The notes under the pieces: model-generated | The model's database searches: none | What the model saw: the letters and a program-made list of their open reading frames with translations, nothing else | Told to the model about the DNA's origin: nothing | Shown here: positions 1 through 6,996 of the stretch, one piece after another | How the letters are laid out: every line of letters starts with the position of its first letter | Numbering within the stretch: position 1 is the stretch's first letter | NCBI GenBank assembly: GCA_035477595.1 | Contig: DATIKM010000045.1 | Location: 1-14,828 of the forward strand | Direction of reading: 5' to 3' | Length of the DNA: 14,828 nt | Origin: DATIKM01 sp035477595 | GTDB lineage: Bacteria > Armatimonadota > Chthonomonadetes > Chthonomonadales > CAJBBX01 | Made by a program: the position numbers and the translations under genes

Positions 1-60
1 GGATCGCCGGGCACGGTCGCCCGATCAGGTTCCTGTATACGCGTCGCCGATGAAGGGACC

Positions 61-93
61 GCTAAGGGCCGGTTAAGCTTCAGTTAAGCCTGC
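61..93. promoter_or_regulatory. Three direct repeats phased at 11 bp
   Basis: GCTAAGG at 61, GTTAAGC at 72 and GTTAAGC at 83 start exactly 11 bp apart, in an otherwise very GC-rich stretch. A weaker fourth copy may lie at 50 (ATGAAGG). Tandem sites repeated once per helical turn are typical of OmpR/PhoB-type response-regulator operators. That reading is inference: no regulator gene is in the window, and the controlled gene could be the remnant at 289 or something to the left. Confidence 0.35.
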
Positions 94-141
94 GCCGCTG
101 GATGGCGGCCCGGTGGGCGCGGCGCGACAGGAGGCGGCTGC

Positions 142-191
142 GGCGCCCCTGACCGGGAGGGCGCGGCGCCTCTGACAGGGAGAGGCGCCGC
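142..191. repeat. Two tandem imperfect hairpin units
   Basis: Two units of about 23-24 nt (142-164 and 165-188) share the plan GGCGCC, a CTGAC core, GGGAG and GGCGC. Each is self-complementary. The second is the better hairpin: GCGGCGCCTCT at 163-173 pairs perfectly with 181-191 over 11 bp, with a 7-nt loop. Differences between the units keep the pairing (a C in the left arm becomes T while the right arm gains A). No T-tract follows, so a simple intrinsic terminator is not supported. A REP-like element or a duplicated structured leader is possible. Confidence 0.55.
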
Positions 192-221
192 CGGAGTCCG
201 TGCGCGGGGCCGCTGGCGCGG

Positions 222-250
222 TTGCACGCCGCGCGGCGGTGCTCTATGAT
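222..250 (+). promoter_or_regulatory. Candidate sigma-70-type promoter
   Basis: TATGAT at 245-250 is a good -10 hexamer (5 of 6 matches). TTGCAC lies 17 nt upstream at 222-227, but only its TTG matches the -35 consensus. Transcription would begin near 257 and run into the ATPase remnant at 289 and on to the binding-protein gene at 659. Confidence 0.4.
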
Positions 251-288
251 GGGGGCGCCTCGTCCCTTGGCGACCTTCCCGGCGCGCC

Positions 289-717
289 ATGGGCACGGCG
301 GTTCTGCGCCTCTCGGGCATCGGGATGAGCTTCGGCGGCGTGCAGGCACTGCGCGGCGCCCATCTCGGCGTCCGGCCCGGCGAGGTCCACGGCCTCGTGG
401 GCGAGGTGATGGCCCGCAGCGACCGGGCGCTCACGCTCTCCGAGGGCCGGCTCACCGGCTCCTTCGGTCCGCGCGCGCGGACAGACCGCGGAGTGACAGC
501 GGCTGCCGCGCCTGGCGCCGGGCGGAGCTGGCTCCGACGGCTGGCGCTCCGGGCGGCGAGCTCGCGCGAGCTCGGCTTCGACACGGTAAAGCTGCATCAG
601 GGGGCGGGGAGGCCGATGGCCGCGCCGGCCGACGCGAAAGCGCGAAAGGAGCGCAGGCGTGAGACGAACGATCCTGCTGCTGGTCGCCGCCATAGCCACC
701 TCCGGCTGCGGCCGTAG
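289..717 (+). pseudogene. Sugar ABC-transporter ATPase remnant (RbsA-type), internally deleted
   Basis: The first 39 codons (289-405) match the start of RbsA/MglA-type sugar ABC ATPases: a short strand, the SFGGVQAL segment, then RPGEVHGLVGE just before the expected Walker A motif. The next codons (406 to about 468) read VMARSDRALTLSEGRL, which is the extreme C-terminal signature of the same family (usually preceded by ELPE). Everything between is missing without loss of frame, roughly 400 or more residues of a family usually near 500. Walker A, signature and Walker B motifs are all gone, so it cannot hydrolyse ATP. After residue 60 the open frame shows no recognised homology and runs to 717 in a different frame from the gene at 659. 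The cognate permease is absent too. Both repeat-flanking Glu codons suggest a deletion between short similar sequences, which is inference. Confidence 0.72.
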
Positions 718-1696
718 GGAAGAGAGCAGCGCGCCGGCAGGTGCGGGCGAGGGCGCCGGGGCGCCGGCCGCCGCAGCGAGGCTGACCGTGGGCCTAATGC
801 CGAAGCTCACCGGCACCAGCTTCTCCAACGCCGTGGAGAAGGGCGGCCGGGAGGCCGCTGCGGAGCTGGGCATCGAGCTGGCGCACGACGGGCCGGCCGA
901 CGGCGCCGACGCGATCGAGGAGCAGATCCGGCTCGTGGAGACCTGGATCGAGCGCAGGTTCCACGCGGTCGCCATCGCGCCCAACGACCCCGATGCCATC
1001 GCCCCCACGCTCGCGAAGGCGCGCTCGCGCGGCATCGGCGTGATCGCGTGGGACGCGGACGCACGCGAGGACGTGCGCGACTTCTTCGTCAACCCGTGCA
1101 CCCCGGAGAGCCTCGCCAGGGCGCTGATGGACAGCATGGCGCGGGCCATCGGCGAGGACGGCGCCTACATCATCATCACCGGCGCTCTGACCGCCGCCAA
1201 CCAGAACCTCTGGATCGCCGAGATGGAGGAGTACCGCAAGGCGCGGTACCCCAGGATGCGCAACCTGACGCCCGCTCCCATCGCGCCCGGCGAGGACCAG
1301 GCCCGCGCCACCCAGATGGCGGCCGACGCGCTGAAGACCTTCCCGAACGTGGAGGGCGTCTTCGCCCTCACGCCGGTGGCCCTGCCCGCGGCAGCCGAGG
1401 CGCTGCGCAGAGCGGGCGCCGCGCAGCGCGTGTTCCTCACAGGCCTCGCCACGCCGAACGACATGCGCGAGTACGTGCGGGACGGCACCGTGCGCAGCTT
1501 CGTGCTCTGGAGCGCGGTGGACCTGGGCTACCTGGCCGTGCACGCGGCGGCCGCCGTCGCCAAGGGCGACCTGAGGCCGGGCGCCACCGAGTTCCGGGCC
1601 GGACGCCTGGGCGCGGTGAAGGTCGTAGACGACCGGATCATCCTGGGCGACCCGATCGTGTTCGACAAGAGCAACATCGACGAGTACGACTTCTAG
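659..1696 (+). CDS. Periplasmic sugar-binding lipoprotein (rhamnose/ribose type)
   Basis: A 345-residue solute-binding protein of the periplasmic binding protein type 1 family (RbsB/RhaS/LsrB-like), which captures a sugar outside the membrane and passes it to an ABC permease. It starts at GTG 659, seven bases after AAAGGAG. The N-terminus is a lipoprotein signal: two Arg, a hydrophobic run and a lipobox TSGC with Cys17 as lipidation site, followed by a Gly/Ala/Glu-rich linker. The mature part begins with LTVGLMPKLTGTSFSNAVEKG, has an AIAPNDPDAIAPTL segment (first lobe) and VFALTP and FVLWSAVDLGYLA in the later lobe; the MPKL opening resembles rhamnose and AI-2 binding proteins. The only ATPase next to it is a deleted remnant and no permease is visible, so it is probably an orphan that either serves a transporter elsewhere or is on the way to loss. 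The exact sugar is not deducible. Confidence 0.85.
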   Translation: MRRTILLLVAAIATSGCGRREESSAPAGAGEGAGAPAAAARLTVGLMPKLTGTSFSNAVEKGGREAAAELGIELAHDGPADGADAIEEQIRLVETWIERRFHAVAIAPNDPDAIAPTLAKARSRGIGVIAWDADAREDVRDFFVNPCTPESLARALMDSMARAIGEDGAYIIITGALTAANQNLWIAEMEEYRKARYPRMRNLTPAPIAPGEDQARATQMAADALKTFPNVEGVFALTPVALPAAAEALRRAGAAQRVFLTGLATPNDMREYVRDGTVRSFVLWSAVDLGYLAVHAAAAVAKGDLRPGATEFRAGRLGAVKVVDDRIILGDPIVFDKSNIDEYDF

Positions 1697-1752
1697 GCGC
1701 GGGCGACCACGTGGGTCGGGCCGTCCGGGCGGTTGATGCGCTGCCCGGCTCT

Positions 1753-1781
1753 TTGACAGCCCGACCGCCGCGGAGTACAAT
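1753..1781 (+). promoter_or_regulatory. Promoter of the thiamin salvage operon
   Basis: TTGACA (1753-1758) and TACAAT (1776-1781) are separated by exactly 17 bp, a near-perfect sigma-70-type promoter. Predicted transcription start is about 1788, some 20 nt before the riboswitch, so the whole aptamer lies in the leader. Confidence 0.85.
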
Positions 1782-1807
1782 GCGGGACGCAGACAACTGA
1801 GTAGACG

Positions 1808-1905
1808 ATTCCTCGGGGGCCCGGACAAACCAGGCTGAGATATCCCCTTGCGCATGCTGTGGGGGTGACCGACGAACCTGATCCGGATAATGCCGGCGAA
1901 GGAAG
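1808..1905 (+). promoter_or_regulatory. TPP riboswitch (THI element)
   Basis: The conserved thiamin-pyrophosphate aptamer is evident: CTCGGGGG near 1812-1819, the invariant CTGAGA at 1835-1840, GAACCTGATC at 1874-1883 and GGATAATGCC at 1885-1894. Closing helix P1 forms between TTCCT (1809-1813) and AGGAA (1900-1904). A variable arm TCCCC/GGGGG (1843-1847 with 1861-1865) carries a 13-nt insert. TPP binding in this family turns off expression. The terminator hairpin only 11 nt downstream indicates transcriptional attenuation of thiM-thiE-thiD-tenA; I did not find an obvious antiterminator pairing by eye. Confidence 0.96.
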
Positions 1906-1915
1906 GGATGGACGC

Positions 1916-1950
1916 GAGAGCCAGCCTTCACCGGCGGGCTCTCTTGTTGT
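1916..1950 (+). terminator. Intrinsic terminator, riboswitch expression platform
   Basis: GAGAGCC (1916-1922) pairs with GGCTCTC (1937-1943). Inside, GCC (1924-1926) pairs with GGC (1933-1935) around the loop TTCACC. The run TTGTTGT (1944-1950) follows directly. It lies between the TPP aptamer and thiM, where a ligand-controlled terminator is expected. Confidence 0.85.
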
Positions 1951-1977
1951 ATGGGTGCTCAAGGAGGGATGACCACG

Positions 1978-2781
1978 ATGCAGTTGAGCGTCGCCGCTAT
2001 CTGGGCCGACATCGAGCGCATCAGACAGCAGGCGCCCCTGGTGCACAACATCACCAACCACGTGGCGATGAACAGCTCCGCCAATGCACTGCTCGCCCTC
2101 GGGGCATCGCCCGTCATGGCGCATGCCGAGGAGGAAGTGGAGGACATGGTGGGGCTTGCCGGGGCGCTGGTGATCAACGTGGGCACGCTGAGCCCGGCGT
2201 GGGTCCGCGCAATGGACAAGGCCGCACGGAGGGCGCGAGAGCTCGGCGTGCCGGTGGTGCTCGACCCAGTGGGCGCCGGCGCGACGCCCTATCGCACGCA
2301 GGCGGTGACGCAACTGCTGGCGGCTGCCGCGCCCACCATCCTGAGGGGCAACGCCTCCGAGATCATGGCGGTCGCCGCGGCTGGCGGGGCCACCAAGGGC
2401 GTCGACAGCACGGCCGCCTCCAGCGCCGCCATCGAGGCCGCCCAGCGGCTGAGTCGGTCCCACCAGTGCGTGGTCTGCGTCAGCGGCGCCACCGACTACG
2501 TCATCGAGGGCGAGGAGCTGGTGGCCCTGCACAACGGCCACCCCATGATGCCGAGGGTGACGGGGTTGGGCTGTACGGCCTCCGCCCTGTGCGGTGCGTT
2601 CGCCGCCGCCAACCCATACCCGCTCGCCGCTGCGGCGCACGCCATGGCCGTGATGGGCATCGCGGGGGAGGTGGCTGCCGAGAGAGCCGCCGGTCCGGGA
2701 TCCCTGCAGCTTCACTTCCTGGACGCGCTCCACAACCTGAGCGAGGAGTGCATCGGGTCTCGCCTCAAGACAGGGGACTGA
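1978..2781 (+). CDS. thiM: Hydroxyethylthiazole kinase
   Basis: ThiM phosphorylates 4-methyl-5-(2-hydroxyethyl)thiazole with ATP, salvaging the thiazole half of thiamin in the cytoplasm. The 267-residue protein is full length for the family. It has the substrate segment HNITNHVAMN (residues 23-32), LGASPVM, VLDPVGAG (94-101), RGNASEI (123-129) and the anion-hole/catalytic motif VTGLGCTAS with Cys199. The start at ATG 1978 is chosen because AAGGAGG at 1961-1967 is correctly spaced; the in-frame ATGs at 1951 and 1969 lie before or too close to that site. It is first in the riboswitch-controlled operon and its stop is 2 nt from thiE. Confidence 0.95.
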   Translation: MQLSVAAIWADIERIRQQAPLVHNITNHVAMNSSANALLALGASPVMAHAEEEVEDMVGLAGALVINVGTLSPAWVRAMDKAARRARELGVPVVLDPVGAGATPYRTQAVTQLLAAAAPTILRGNASEIMAVAAAGGATKGVDSTAASSAAIEAAQRLSRSHQCVVCVSGATDYVIEGEELVALHNGHPMMPRVTGLGCTASALCGAFAAANPYPLAAAAHAMAVMGIAGEVAAERAAGPGSLQLHFLDALHNLSEECIGSRLKTGD

Positions 2782-2783
2782 GC

Positions 2784-3425
2784 ATGTGGGAGCTCTACCT
2801 GGTCACGGATCGGGAGCTGTCGCTGGGTCGGCCGCTTGAGGATGTCGTGGCCGGGGCCGTCAGAGGAGGCGTGGCAATCGTGCAGTTGCGCGAGAAGCAG
2901 GCCTCCACGCGCTGCCTCATAGAGGAGGCGGAGCGCATCAGGCGCCTGCTGGTTGGCAGCCACGTGCCCCTGATCATCAACGACCGCGTGGATGTCGCCC
3001 TGGCCGTGGGGGCCGACGGAGTGCATCTGGGCCAGGAGGACATGCCCTACGCCATGGCCCGGGCGCTGCTGGGCCCGCAGGCCATCATCGGCCTCTCTGT
3101 GGAGACGGTCGAGCAGGTGCTGGAAGCCGAGCACTGGGACGTCGACTACCTGGGCGTGAGCCCGGTCTTCGAGACGCCCACCAAGCCCGACACCCGCGGG
3201 AGCTGGGGCCTGGAGGGGCTGGCGCTGGCAAGGCGGATCTCCCGGCATCGCCTGGTCGCCATCGGCGGCCTGCACGCCGCCAATGCGGAGAGCGTGGTCC
3301 GGGCCGGCGCGGACAGCGTCGCCGTGGTCTCCGCCATCTGCTCGGCCCCCGAGCCCGAGAGGGCGGCCGCGGAGCTGGACCGCATCATCCGGTCCGCCCT
3401 GAGCGCCCGAGGAGGTGAGCCGTGA
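2784..3425 (+). CDS. thiE: Thiamin-phosphate synthase
   Basis: ThiE joins HMP pyrophosphate to thiazole phosphate, giving thiamin monophosphate; it is the junction of the two salvage branches made here by ThiM and ThiD. The 213-residue TIM-barrel protein carries the expected ordered motifs: YLVTDRE at the start, VQLREK (diphosphate/pyrimidine site), LIINDRVDVAL, GVHLGQEDMP, IGLSVET, YLGVSPVFETPTKPD, LVAIGGLHAAN and the phosphate-binding GADSVAVVSAI. Start is ATG 2784, two bases after the thiM stop. An apparent longer open frame reaching back into the riboswitch at 1890 is a frame artefact. Its last bases overlap the GTG start of thiD by 4 nt, implying translational coupling. Confidence 0.96.
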   Translation: MWELYLVTDRELSLGRPLEDVVAGAVRGGVAIVQLREKQASTRCLIEEAERIRRLLVGSHVPLIINDRVDVALAVGADGVHLGQEDMPYAMARALLGPQAIIGLSVETVEQVLEAEHWDVDYLGVSPVFETPTKPDTRGSWGLEGLALARRISRHRLVAIGGLHAANAESVVRAGADSVAVVSAICSAPEPERAAAELDRIIRSALSARGGEP

Positions 3426-4231
3426 AGGACTACCGCAGGGTCCTGACCATCGCCGGTTCGGACAGCGGCGGCGGCGCGGGCATTCAGGCCGACCTGAAGA
3501 CCTTCGCCGCTCTGGGCTGTTACGGCATGTCGGTGATCACGGCGCTGACCGCCCAGAACACGGTGGACGTGACCGGCATCCACGCCGTGCCTCCCGAGTT
3601 CATCGCCGAGCAGATCGACGCCGTCCTGGGGGACATCGGGGCCGATGCCGTGAAGATAGGCATGCTCCACTCGCCCGCCGTCATCGAGACGGTCGCCGAG
3701 CGCCTCACGCGCCATGGCGCCCGCAACATAGTCCTCGACCCGGTCATGGTGGCCAAGAGCGGCGCCAGCCTGCTGCAGGAAGAGGCCGTCCAAGCGCTCA
3801 GGGACCTCCTGCTCCCCATCGCCGCGGTGGTGACCCCAAACCTGCCCGAGGCAGCCATACTGCTTCAGATGCCCATCGCCGGCGAGGAGCAGATGCAGGA
3901 GTGCTGCCGGCGCCTGGCCAGCATGGGCCCGGCCGCAGTCCTCCTCAAAGGTGGGCACCTTCGCGGGGACCGCAGCCCGGACCTCCTGTACTGCCGCGCG
4001 GAGGATAGCTGGCTGACGTTGGAGGCTGCCAGGGTGGAGACCTCCAACACGCACGGCACCGGGTGCACCCTTTCATCGGCCATCGCCGCCGGGCTGGCAG
4101 GCGGCTGCAGCGTGCAGGAGGCGACGCGGCGCGCCAAGGCCTACATCACCGCCGCCCTCACCGCGGGGGCCGGCTACCGTCTGGGCAGCGGGCACGGCCC
4201 GGTGCACCACCTGTTCGCCCTCTGGGAGTAG
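3422..4231 (+). CDS. thiD: Hydroxymethylpyrimidine/phosphomethylpyrimidine kinase
   Basis: ThiD phosphorylates HMP twice to HMP-PP, the pyrimidine substrate of ThiE. The 269-residue ribokinase-fold protein has the N-terminal family hallmark LTIAGSDSGGGAGIQADLKT, ALTAQNT, VLDPVMVAKSG, VVTPNLPEA, VLLKGGHL and the catalytic anion hole NTHGTGCTLSSAIAA. Nothing essential is missing. It starts at GTG 3422 (overlap GTGA with the thiE stop) behind GAGGTGA. It is not fused to ThiE or to a TenA domain, although tenA follows after 5 nt. Confidence 0.96.
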   Translation: MKDYRRVLTIAGSDSGGGAGIQADLKTFAALGCYGMSVITALTAQNTVDVTGIHAVPPEFIAEQIDAVLGDIGADAVKIGMLHSPAVIETVAERLTRHGARNIVLDPVMVAKSGASLLQEEAVQALRDLLLPIAAVVTPNLPEAAILLQMPIAGEEQMQECCRRLASMGPAAVLLKGGHLRGDRSPDLLYCRAEDSWLTLEAARVETSNTHGTGCTLSSAIAAGLAGGCSVQEATRRAKAYITAALTAGAGYRLGSGHGPVHHLFALWE

Positions 4232-4236
4232 ACGCA

Positions 4237-4911
4237 GTGCGCTACACCGATACGCTCTGGCAGCGGATAGGGCCCATCTACCAGGCCATCGTCGAGCACC
4301 CCTTCAACCGCGAGCTGGCCGCGGGCAGCCTGGCGCGAGAGCGGTTCGCGTTCTACATGCAGCAGGATGCTCTCTACCTGGCCGATTTTGGCCGCGCGCT
4401 GGCGATCCTTGCCGGACGGTCGCCAGGCCCGGCAAGGATGCTGGACCTGCTGCGCCTTGCCGAGGGGGCGGTGGTCGATGAGAGGGCCCTGCACGAGCAG
4501 TACTTCGCGCTCTACGGCATCACCGAACCCACGCCCGTGCAGTCGCCCTCCTGCTTCGCCTACACCAACTTCATGATTGCCACCGCGACGCACGCAAGCT
4601 ACGAGGTGGGCGTCGCCGCCCTTCTGCCCTGCTTCTGGATATACGGGGAGGTGGGAAGGCACATCCACGGGAGCGCCTCAGCCGGCAACCCCTACCAGAG
4701 ATGGATCGACACCTATGCCGGCGACGAGTTCGGCCGCGTCGTGGAGAGCGCCATCGAGATCACCGACGAGGCGGCGAGCGGCGCTTCGGCGGCAGGCCGC
4801 GAGGCGATGGGGCGGGCCTTCGTGACTTCCAGCAGGCTGGAGTGGATGTTCTGGGACAGCGCCTACCGCATGGAGCAGTGGGAACCGGAGGCCGGCCGGG
4901 CAGTGTCATGA
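4237..4911 (+). CDS. tenA: Aminopyrimidine aminohydrolase / thiaminase II
   Basis: TenA hydrolyses aminomethylpyrimidine (a thiamin breakdown product) to HMP, feeding ThiD. The 224-residue all-helical protein keeps the Bacillus TenA active-site set at nearly identical positions: Asp44 and Tyr47 in QQDALYL, Cys132 in LLPCFWIYGEVG (nucleophile, Cys135 in B. subtilis) and Glu202 in SSRLEWMFWD (Glu205). It is therefore a cysteine-class TenA and should be active. Start is GTG 4237, five bases after the thiD stop; no strong Shine-Dalgarno is visible, which fits coupled translation. The stop overlaps the next start as ATGA. With ThiM/ThiE/ThiD it marks the operon as a salvage system. Confidence 0.94.
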   Translation: MRYTDTLWQRIGPIYQAIVEHPFNRELAAGSLARERFAFYMQQDALYLADFGRALAILAGRSPGPARMLDLLRLAEGAVVDERALHEQYFALYGITEPTPVQSPSCFAYTNFMIATATHASYEVGVAALLPCFWIYGEVGRHIHGSASAGNPYQRWIDTYAGDEFGRVVESAIEITDEAASGASAAGREAMGRAFVTSSRLEWMFWDSAYRMEQWEPEAGRAVS

Positions 4912-5786
4912 CCCGCGCTTGGCCCGACCGGATGCTGGTGCTGGACTTCTCCGGGACCCTGAGCCTCGAGGCGGCCCTGTTCGCAAGGGACGAGAGCCTT
5001 GCCAGGGCCCTGCGGGAGTCGGGGCTGTGGCAGGCCGGTGTTGACAGCCGGGAGGCGTTCTGGGACGGCATCGTCAACCCCACGTGGCAGGAGGGCAGCA
5101 CTACCGCCATCGGCTACGCGCAGCTTCTGTTGCGACACCTCCTCCAGATGGCGGAATCCCGCGGCGAGAGCCCGTGCCGCAATGACTTGCTGGCTGCCGC
5201 CTCCCGCTTCGTCGAGGCGTATCTCCGCCACTCGCCGATCGATCCCACCTGGGGGCAGGCGCTCCATCGGCTTCTGCGCCACCCCGGCCTGGTCATCGTC
5301 GTCGCCACGGACCACTATGCGGAGGCTACCGCACACATCGTGGGCCAGCTAACGCGGCTCGGCCTCGCTGGCGCGCCGGCGCTCGAGGCGCGTGCGGAGC
5401 GCGTCCTCGTCGCCAACTCGGCCGACCTGGGCTATCGCAAGGCCACCGAGCGCTTCTGGGCGGCGCTCCAGGGCGCGCGCGGGCTTGCCCTCGAGCGCGT
5501 CGCGCTGGTCGACGACTTCGGCGCCCACGAGCAGCCGCTGGACGGCTATGCCCGCCCGCAGGACGTCGCGCGGCGGCGCGAGGCGACGGTTCAGGCCATC
5601 ACCGCCGTGTTCGCCGCGCCCACCAGTGTCTTCCCCTTCCTGCTGGACTCCGTGCCTCCCCCGAGCCGCGAGCCGGGCGACGGCACTCGCGGCACGGAGC
5701 GCGAGCAGGAGGCGCTGCGCCCGTACCGGATGCTGGTCGGGAAAGCAGGCGACTTCGTCGCCCGCGAGCTGGCCCTCGTCGGATAG
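4908..5786 (+). CDS. HAD-like hydrolase linked to thiamin salvage
   Basis: A 292-residue HAD-superfamily protein. Motif I is LVLDFSGTLS, with nucleophile-position Asp13 but Ser15 where most HAD phosphatases have the acid/base Asp. Motif II is VVATDHY (Thr134), Lys178 in GYRKATERFW fits motif III, and VALVDDFGAHEQ (Asp202, Asp203) is motif IV. A helical cap (about 25-115) separates motifs I and II. The C-terminal 50 residues (about 243-292) are not typical. It overlaps tenA by 4 nt and is the last gene of the riboswitch operon, so a role on a thiamin phosphate is an inference. Plant TH2 fuses TenA with a HAD thiamin-monophosphatase, a suggestive parallel. Because of Ser15 it might instead be a phosphotransferase-like or inactive member. 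The exact substrate is unknown. Confidence 0.72.
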   Translation: MTRAWPDRMLVLDFSGTLSLEAALFARDESLARALRESGLWQAGVDSREAFWDGIVNPTWQEGSTTAIGYAQLLLRHLLQMAESRGESPCRNDLLAAASRFVEAYLRHSPIDPTWGQALHRLLRHPGLVIVVATDHYAEATAHIVGQLTRLGLAGAPALEARAERVLVANSADLGYRKATERFWAALQGARGLALERVALVDDFGAHEQPLDGYARPQDVARRREATVQAITAVFAAPTSVFPFLLDSVPPPSREPGDGTRGTEREQEALRPYRMLVGKAGDFVARELALVG

Positions 5787-5928
5787 CCCGAACCAGGCCG
5801 CGGCGCGGGCGCGCCACCCGTCCGCGGCGGCTGATTCCGGGCCGTTGTTGCCGCGTCGGGCGGCGGATGCAGGAGGCCGCCTCGATGGCGGCGAAACAGA
5901 CTTCACCCTCTGCGCCCGGTGCGCCAGC

Positions 5929-6996
5929 ATGCCCGCCGACTCCACAGCCCCCGTCCGCCCGAGCCGCGTTCGCCGACTGGCTGCCGCGCTTGTCCTCTCG
6001 GCGCTTGTCGCGGCCGCTGGCTGGGCGTGCCTGCGCCGCGCCCTGCCCGCGCGACCGGAGCCCTGGGTCCGCGCGGGCGCCATGCCCTTGTTGGCGCGCG
6101 GCGTCGGCGACTCGTGGCTCTGGGTGGAGCGCCCGAAGGATGGCCCGAACCGCCTGGTGGTCGCCCGTGGACGCCAGGCTCGACCGATCGCCGAGGCGGA
6201 ATCGATCACTGCCTACGACGCTGACGGGCGGCGCGCAGCCTGGATCGCCCGATCCGGGGGCCGCTGGCAGGTGTCCGTCGCGGACCTGGACGGCGCTCCT
6301 CCGAAAGTGCTCTGGGAGGGGCCGGAAGAGCCGTGGGGCGTGCGCCTTGCCGGGCCGGGCGTCTGCTGGCTGCGGCCTGCGCCTGCGGAGGCGCCCGGCC
6401 TGAGCGCCTTTCCCCCGCTCGGAGCGCAGACCGAGGTAGTGCGCGCCGATGCGTCCGGCGGGCCCCCCGTGACGGTCGGCAGGCTCCGAGAGGAAGGTCC
6501 CGGCGAGATCGTGGGCTATCACGGCGGCGCACTGGTGGTGGCCGCCTGGCGCATCGGCTCGCTGGGCAACACGGTGTTCCACCGCGTGCCGCTGGACGGC
6601 GAGCCCGCGCGCCGTCTGGCCGGAGAGCTGGGCGTAAGGCGCGGCGTGCTTGAGCGCGACGGGTCGCTGGTCTGGACCGCTTTGAGCCGGGAAGCGACCA
6701 TCGAGGCCGCCGCTTCCTGCCTCCGGCGGCTGCCCGCGGGGGGCGGCGCCATCCAGACGGTGATGGAGTGGCTGCCTGCGGGGGGCGCGCTCTTCGCCAC
6801 GCGCGGCGGCCTGGTCTACGTCGGTGGCGAGTCGCGGTCGGAGGCGTGGGTTCCCGGCCGTCGCACGGAGTTGCCCCGCCCGGAGCCGCTGCACCGGGAT
6901 TACGCGATCGTCGCGGCCGGTGAGCGCGATCTGCTGCTCGTCTCCGTCGCCGCGGTCTCGGGCACACCCATGCTCTACCGGGCGCCGTTGCCATGA
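5929..6996 (+). CDS. Membrane-anchored beta-propeller-like protein, unknown function
   Basis: A 355-residue protein with a basic N-terminus and one hydrophobic segment (about residues 17-34), uncleaved anchor or signal, followed by a beta-rich extracytoplasmic domain. Repeated strand patterns such as DSWLWVERPKDG, AYDADGRRAAWIAR, WQVSVADLDG, GGALVVAAWR and GGLVYVGGESR resemble TolB/WD40-like propeller blades; I cannot assign a named family. ATG 5929 is the only normal start near the true frame. The stronger AGGAGG (5870-5875) points to ATG 5885 in another frame with no protein signal. The preceding 142 nt separate it from the thiamin operon; no convincing promoter was seen there. Its stop overlaps the next start as ATGA. 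It is probably an accessory of the ABC complex encoded downstream. Confidence 0.62.
   Translation: MPADSTAPVRPSRVRRLAAALVLSALVAAAGWACLRRALPARPEPWVRAGAMPLLARGVGDSWLWVERPKDGPNRLVVARGRQARPIAEAESITAYDADGRRAAWIARSGGRWQVSVADLDGAPPKVLWEGPEEPWGVRLAGPGVCWLRPAPAEAPGLSAFPPLGAQTEVVRADASGGPPVTVGRLREEGPGEIVGYHGGALVVAAWRIGSLGNTVFHRVPLDGEPARRLAGELGVRRGVLERDGSLVWTALSREATIEAAASCLRRLPAGGGAIQTVMEWLPAGGALFATRGGLVYVGGESRSEAWVPGRRTELPRPEPLHRDYAIVAAGERDLLLVSVAAVSGTPMLYRAPLP

Noticed and set aside
1693..2733. Long minus-strand open frames (also 794-1855, 5599-6894, 12103-13086)
   Set aside because: They lie antisense to clear protein families and have His/Arg/Gly-biased shadows typical of high-GC DNA.
1890..3425. 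511-codon open frame covering thiM and thiE
   Set aside because: It starts inside the TPP riboswitch. Only the part from 2784 has homology (ThiE); the rest is a thiM frame shadow.
5787..5928. Terminator after the thiamin operon
   Set aside because: CCGCGG copies can pair, but the stem is short, the loop long, and no T-tract follows.
5867..6403. Frame starting at ATG 5867/5885 behind a strong AGGAGG
   Set aside because: The translation is Pro/Arg/Ser-rich without domains. The propeller protein in the other frame has an anchor and blade repeats, so the Shine-Dalgarno match is probably fortuitous.
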